From Paraburkholderia sp. SOS3 (GTDB lineage Bacteria > Pseudomonadota > Gammaproteobacteria > Burkholderiales > Burkholderiaceae), in the NCBI RefSeq assembly GCF_001922345.1, contig NZ_CP018812.1, positions 1,798,001 through 1,862,000 on the forward strand: DNA of 64,000 nt, in the 5' to 3' direction. Below are positions 61,887 through 64,000 of this stretch, one piece after another. Below the pieces are notes generated by a model. It was given only the letters and a program-made list of their open reading frames with translations. It ran no database searches and was not told where the DNA came from. How positions within the stretch are numbered: position 1 is the stretch's first letter; every line of letters begins with the position of its first letter. The position numbers were made by a program, and so were the translations under genes.

Positions 61887-63809
61887 ATGAAACCGGTAAG
61901 GAATTCACTTTGGTCGCGTATCGGCCGATACGTGACCCTTGGCGTGCTTGCGTCCGCGCTTGCCGCCACATTCATGTTCCTGCATTGGCGTCACGAAGAG
62001 CGCGTCACGCAGGCGTCTTCGACGGCTTTGGGCGGCATCGCGAGCCAGATGCGCGCGGACGCGTCGGCGTGGACGCGCCACGAAAAGAGTGCGTCGGAGA
62101 TGGTGCGCGACGTACAGGATCACGATGTCGCGGCCATTGGCCTGAGCCGGAACGCGATTCTCGTGTCGACGCTGCAGGGCGAGAAATATTATGTGGCCGA
62201 CCATAACGGCACGTTCTCGAATGCGCTGCTGCTTGGCGACCTGAAGCCGGGCGGCAAGTCGCCGTATCAGCTCGTCTGGCTGCCCGATGCCGATGTGCGA
62301 ACGGCGGGGGCACGCTGGACCGAGGTCGTCGATCACGCGCGCGACGCGCTGAGCCTGTTGCTGCCGGTGTTGATGCTGGGCGGCATTGTCTGGTTCATGC
62401 GCCGCGAGATGATGGGCGGCGCGCGCCTGCTCAGCAAGTCGCCGACGCTGCGTTTCGACGACGTGATCGGCGCCGGCGAAGCGAAAGCGGCGCTCGCCGA
62501 CGTGCAGGCCTGGCTGACCGAGCCCGCGCAGTTCAGCGGCATGGGCGTGCGCGCGCCATGCGGCATTCTGATGACGGGCGGACCGGGCGTCGGCAAGACG
62601 CGCCTCGCGCAGGCGCTTGCCGGCGAATGCGGCGCGAACTTTATCGCGATCACGGGCAGCTACTTCAGCGCGAAGTACTACGGCGTCGGCATCCAGAAGG
62701 TCAAGCATCTGTTCGAGCTTGCGCGCAAGAATGCGCCGACGGTGATTTTCATCGACGAAGCCGACGGCCTCGGCAAGCGTACCGATACCGGCAGCGGCCC
62801 CGTCGAAGCCGAAAGCAATCGCATCATCAATCAGCTGCTCGCGGAGCTCGACGGGTTCGAGTCGAACGAGGGCGTGGTCGTTGTTGCCGCAACCAATCAT
62901 CCGGACAACCTCGACGAAGCGCTCAGACGTCCGGGCCGTTTCGACCGCACGGTGCAAGTGCGCCTGCCCGATCTCGAAGATCGCGCGCAAATCCTGCGCT
63001 TCTATGCCGCGAAGCTGAAAACGAAACCGGGCGAGCTCGACTTCAACCAGCTCGCGCGTCTGACGACGGGCCTGTCGCCGGCTACGCTGTCGATGATCGT
63101 CAATCAGGCGGGCCTCGTTGCGCGCAAGGCCGGCGAACGCGAAGTGGCCGCGACGCATTTTCTCGAAGCGATCAAGATTGCGCGCATTGGCGATATCAAC
63201 GGCGCCGAGCGCGCGCTGTCCGATGACGAGCGCACGCGCATCGCCGTGCACGAAGCGGGGCACGGCCTCGTTGCCGCCTTGCTCGACACGGGCGTGCTCG
63301 AAGAGGTGACGATCCTGCCGCGCGGCGGCGCGCTCGGCGTCGCCCTCATCACGAAGACCCAGGACAAGTACCTGTACCGCGAAACGGAAATGCGCAACGA
63401 GATTCAGGTGCTGCTCGGCGGGCGCAACGCCGAACTGCTCGTGTTCGACGAAGCATCGAGCGGCGCCGCGCAGGACTTGCAGGAGGCGTCGCGCATCGGC
63501 CTCGATATGGTTTCGAAGCACGGCTTCAACGCGGACGGCAATCTGTTCAGCCTTGCGTCGCTGCCGCAGCAGTATGCGGGACTGCAACTGAAGAATTCGA
63601 TCGAGCACGCGAACGCGCTGCTGCACGATCTCAACGATGCGTGCTTTGCGCTGCTGCGCGCCAACGAACCGGTGCTGCGCGCGATCGCGGAACAGTTGCT
63701 TGAATCGGAGACGGTGCCGGGCGAGACGGTTTATCGTCTGATTCGCGAACACGCAGCTGCGCTCGCGAAGCGCGAAGCGGCTGTCGTGACTGAAGCGGCC
63801 GCAGCGTAA
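61887..63809 (+). CDS. FtsH-like AAA+ membrane metalloprotease (extra paralogue)
   Basis: 640 aa. TM1 lies at about residues 14-34, a periplasmic segment follows, and TM2 (LSLLLPVLMLGGIVWFM) is near 155-171. The AAA core has Walker A MTGGPGVGKTRLAQALAG (near 231), Walker B TVIFIDEADGLGKRT and RRPGRFDRTVQVRLPD. The pore loop, FVGVG in FtsH, is KYYGVG here. The zinc protease has HEAGH (near 455) and the third ligand Asp in SSGAAQDLQEAS. It is likely an active protease but more diverged than housekeeping FtsH, so a second, specialised copy. AGGA lies eight bases before the ATG. Confidence 0.9.
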   Translation: MKPVRNSLWSRIGRYVTLGVLASALAATFMFLHWRHEERVTQASSTALGGIASQMRADASAWTRHEKSASEMVRDVQDHDVAAIGLSRNAILVSTLQGEKYYVADHNGTFSNALLLGDLKPGGKSPYQLVWLPDADVRTAGARWTEVVDHARDALSLLLPVLMLGGIVWFMRREMMGGARLLSKSPTLRFDDVIGAGEAKAALADVQAWLTEPAQFSGMGVRAPCGILMTGGPGVGKTRLAQALAGECGANFIAITGSYFSAKYYGVGIQKVKHLFELARKNAPTVIFIDEADGLGKRTDTGSGPVEAESNRIINQLLAELDGFESNEGVVVVAATNHPDNLDEALRRPGRFDRTVQVRLPDLEDRAQILRFYAAKLKTKPGELDFNQLARLTTGLSPATLSMIVNQAGLVARKAGEREVAATHFLEAIKIARIGDINGAERALSDDERTRIAVHEAGHGLVAALLDTGVLEEVTILPRGGALGVALITKTQDKYLYRETEMRNEIQVLLGGRNAELLVFDEASSGAAQDLQEASRIGLDMVSKHGFNADGNLFSLASLPQQYAGLQLKNSIEHANALLHDLNDACFALLRANEPVLRAIAEQLLESETVPGETVYRLIREHAAALAKREAAVVTEAAAA

Positions 63810-63903
63810 GCCGCGCGGGCGGAGCAGGGCAGCCTGCACTTTCTGCGGCTTGCATGTACTCTGCGCTTTACCGTAGTTCACACCCGACAGGACGGTGAAG
63901 CTC

Positions 63904-64000
63904 ATGAACGACAAGTCCCACGCTATTCCCTACCGCAACGCCTTGATCATCGGAACGGGTCCCGGCATCAGCGCATCGGTGACCCGCATGCTGCGCGCGG
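63904..64000 (+). CDS. short-chain dehydrogenase/reductase, N-terminal part
   Basis: First 32 codons of a plus-strand gene cut by the right edge. ALIIGTGPGISASVTRML is an SDR-type dinucleotide-binding start (GxGxGIS), close to the form seen in SDR proteins annotated only as oxidoreductases. GGTGAAG precedes the ATG. Nothing further can be said. Confidence 0.7.
   Translation, partial: MNDKSHAIPYRNALIIGTGPGISASVTRMLRA

Noticed and set aside
61905-63914. 669-codon minus-strand open frame opposite the FtsH-like gene
   Set aside because: Covers a clear AAA+ protease gene on the plus strand; the translation is Arg/Ala/His-rich without domains.

Overview
The window is about 64 kb of GC-rich DNA (roughly 63-65% by eye) with nearly continuous coding on both strands. 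Gene content and protein sequences point to a Burkholderiaceae chromosome or megaplasmid, most like Paraburkholderia or a close relative. The signs are an HAE1-type RND pump, Zur, many LysR/AraC/TetR/GntR/LacI regulators, glutathione S-transferases and a LacI-controlled sugar ABC cassette. I see no rRNA, tRNA, IS element, integrase or CRISPR array. It reads as a mosaic of small catabolic, efflux and signalling cassettes, each with its own regulator.

Layout. 1-12.95 kb, mostly minus strand: partial class II aldolase; phosphinothricin-type acetyltransferase; a tripartite RND efflux operon ordered outer-membrane factor, adaptor, pump, TetR; a TAXI binding protein with a zinc-ribbon membrane protein; a 14-helix MFS exporter divergent from a TetR regulator. 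13.9-18.4 kb: KdgT permease next to the wreck of an IclR regulator, an orphan receiver protein, zur and two GSTs. 18.6-24.9 kb: NERD-helicase convergent with a phosphoribosyltransferase-HAD fusion, then a signalling set made of a secreted cysteine-free molybdopterin-fold protein, a hybrid histidine kinase and a HTH-receiver regulator. 25-28 kb: a GntR-controlled trans-3-hydroxy-L-proline pathway (dehydratase plus pyrroline-2-carboxylate reductase). 28.4-37.5 kb: zwf, LysR, two AraC regulators, small oxidative-stress-type proteins, a diguanylate cyclase, MAPEG and an esterase. 37.9-45 kb: GH1 beta-glucosidase, complete sugar ABC importer and LacI repressor, preceded by a perfect LacI-type operator. 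45-52.7 kb: acyl-CoA ligase, two divergent flavoenzymes, MFS and LysR. 52.9-57 kb: polyamine-type ABC importer without an ATPase and a frameshifted class V aminotransferase. 57-64 kb: GNAT, a small unknown gene behind a long structured leader, lipoprotein, diguanylate cyclase, YtjA-like peptide, an extra FtsH-like protease and the start of an SDR gene.

Two themes stand out. First, short tandem repeats of unrelated sequence (9 to 21 bp units) recur at gene 3' ends, often beginning at the stop codon itself. Second, several operator-like palindromes sit where a local regulator should bind: the LacI, GntR and TetR sites and two unassigned palindromes near 59.2 and 61.75 kb. The best candidates for undescribed biology are the molybdopterin-fold/histidine-kinase/HTH-receiver set (21.5-24.9 kb) and the structured leader at 58.9-59.1 kb.
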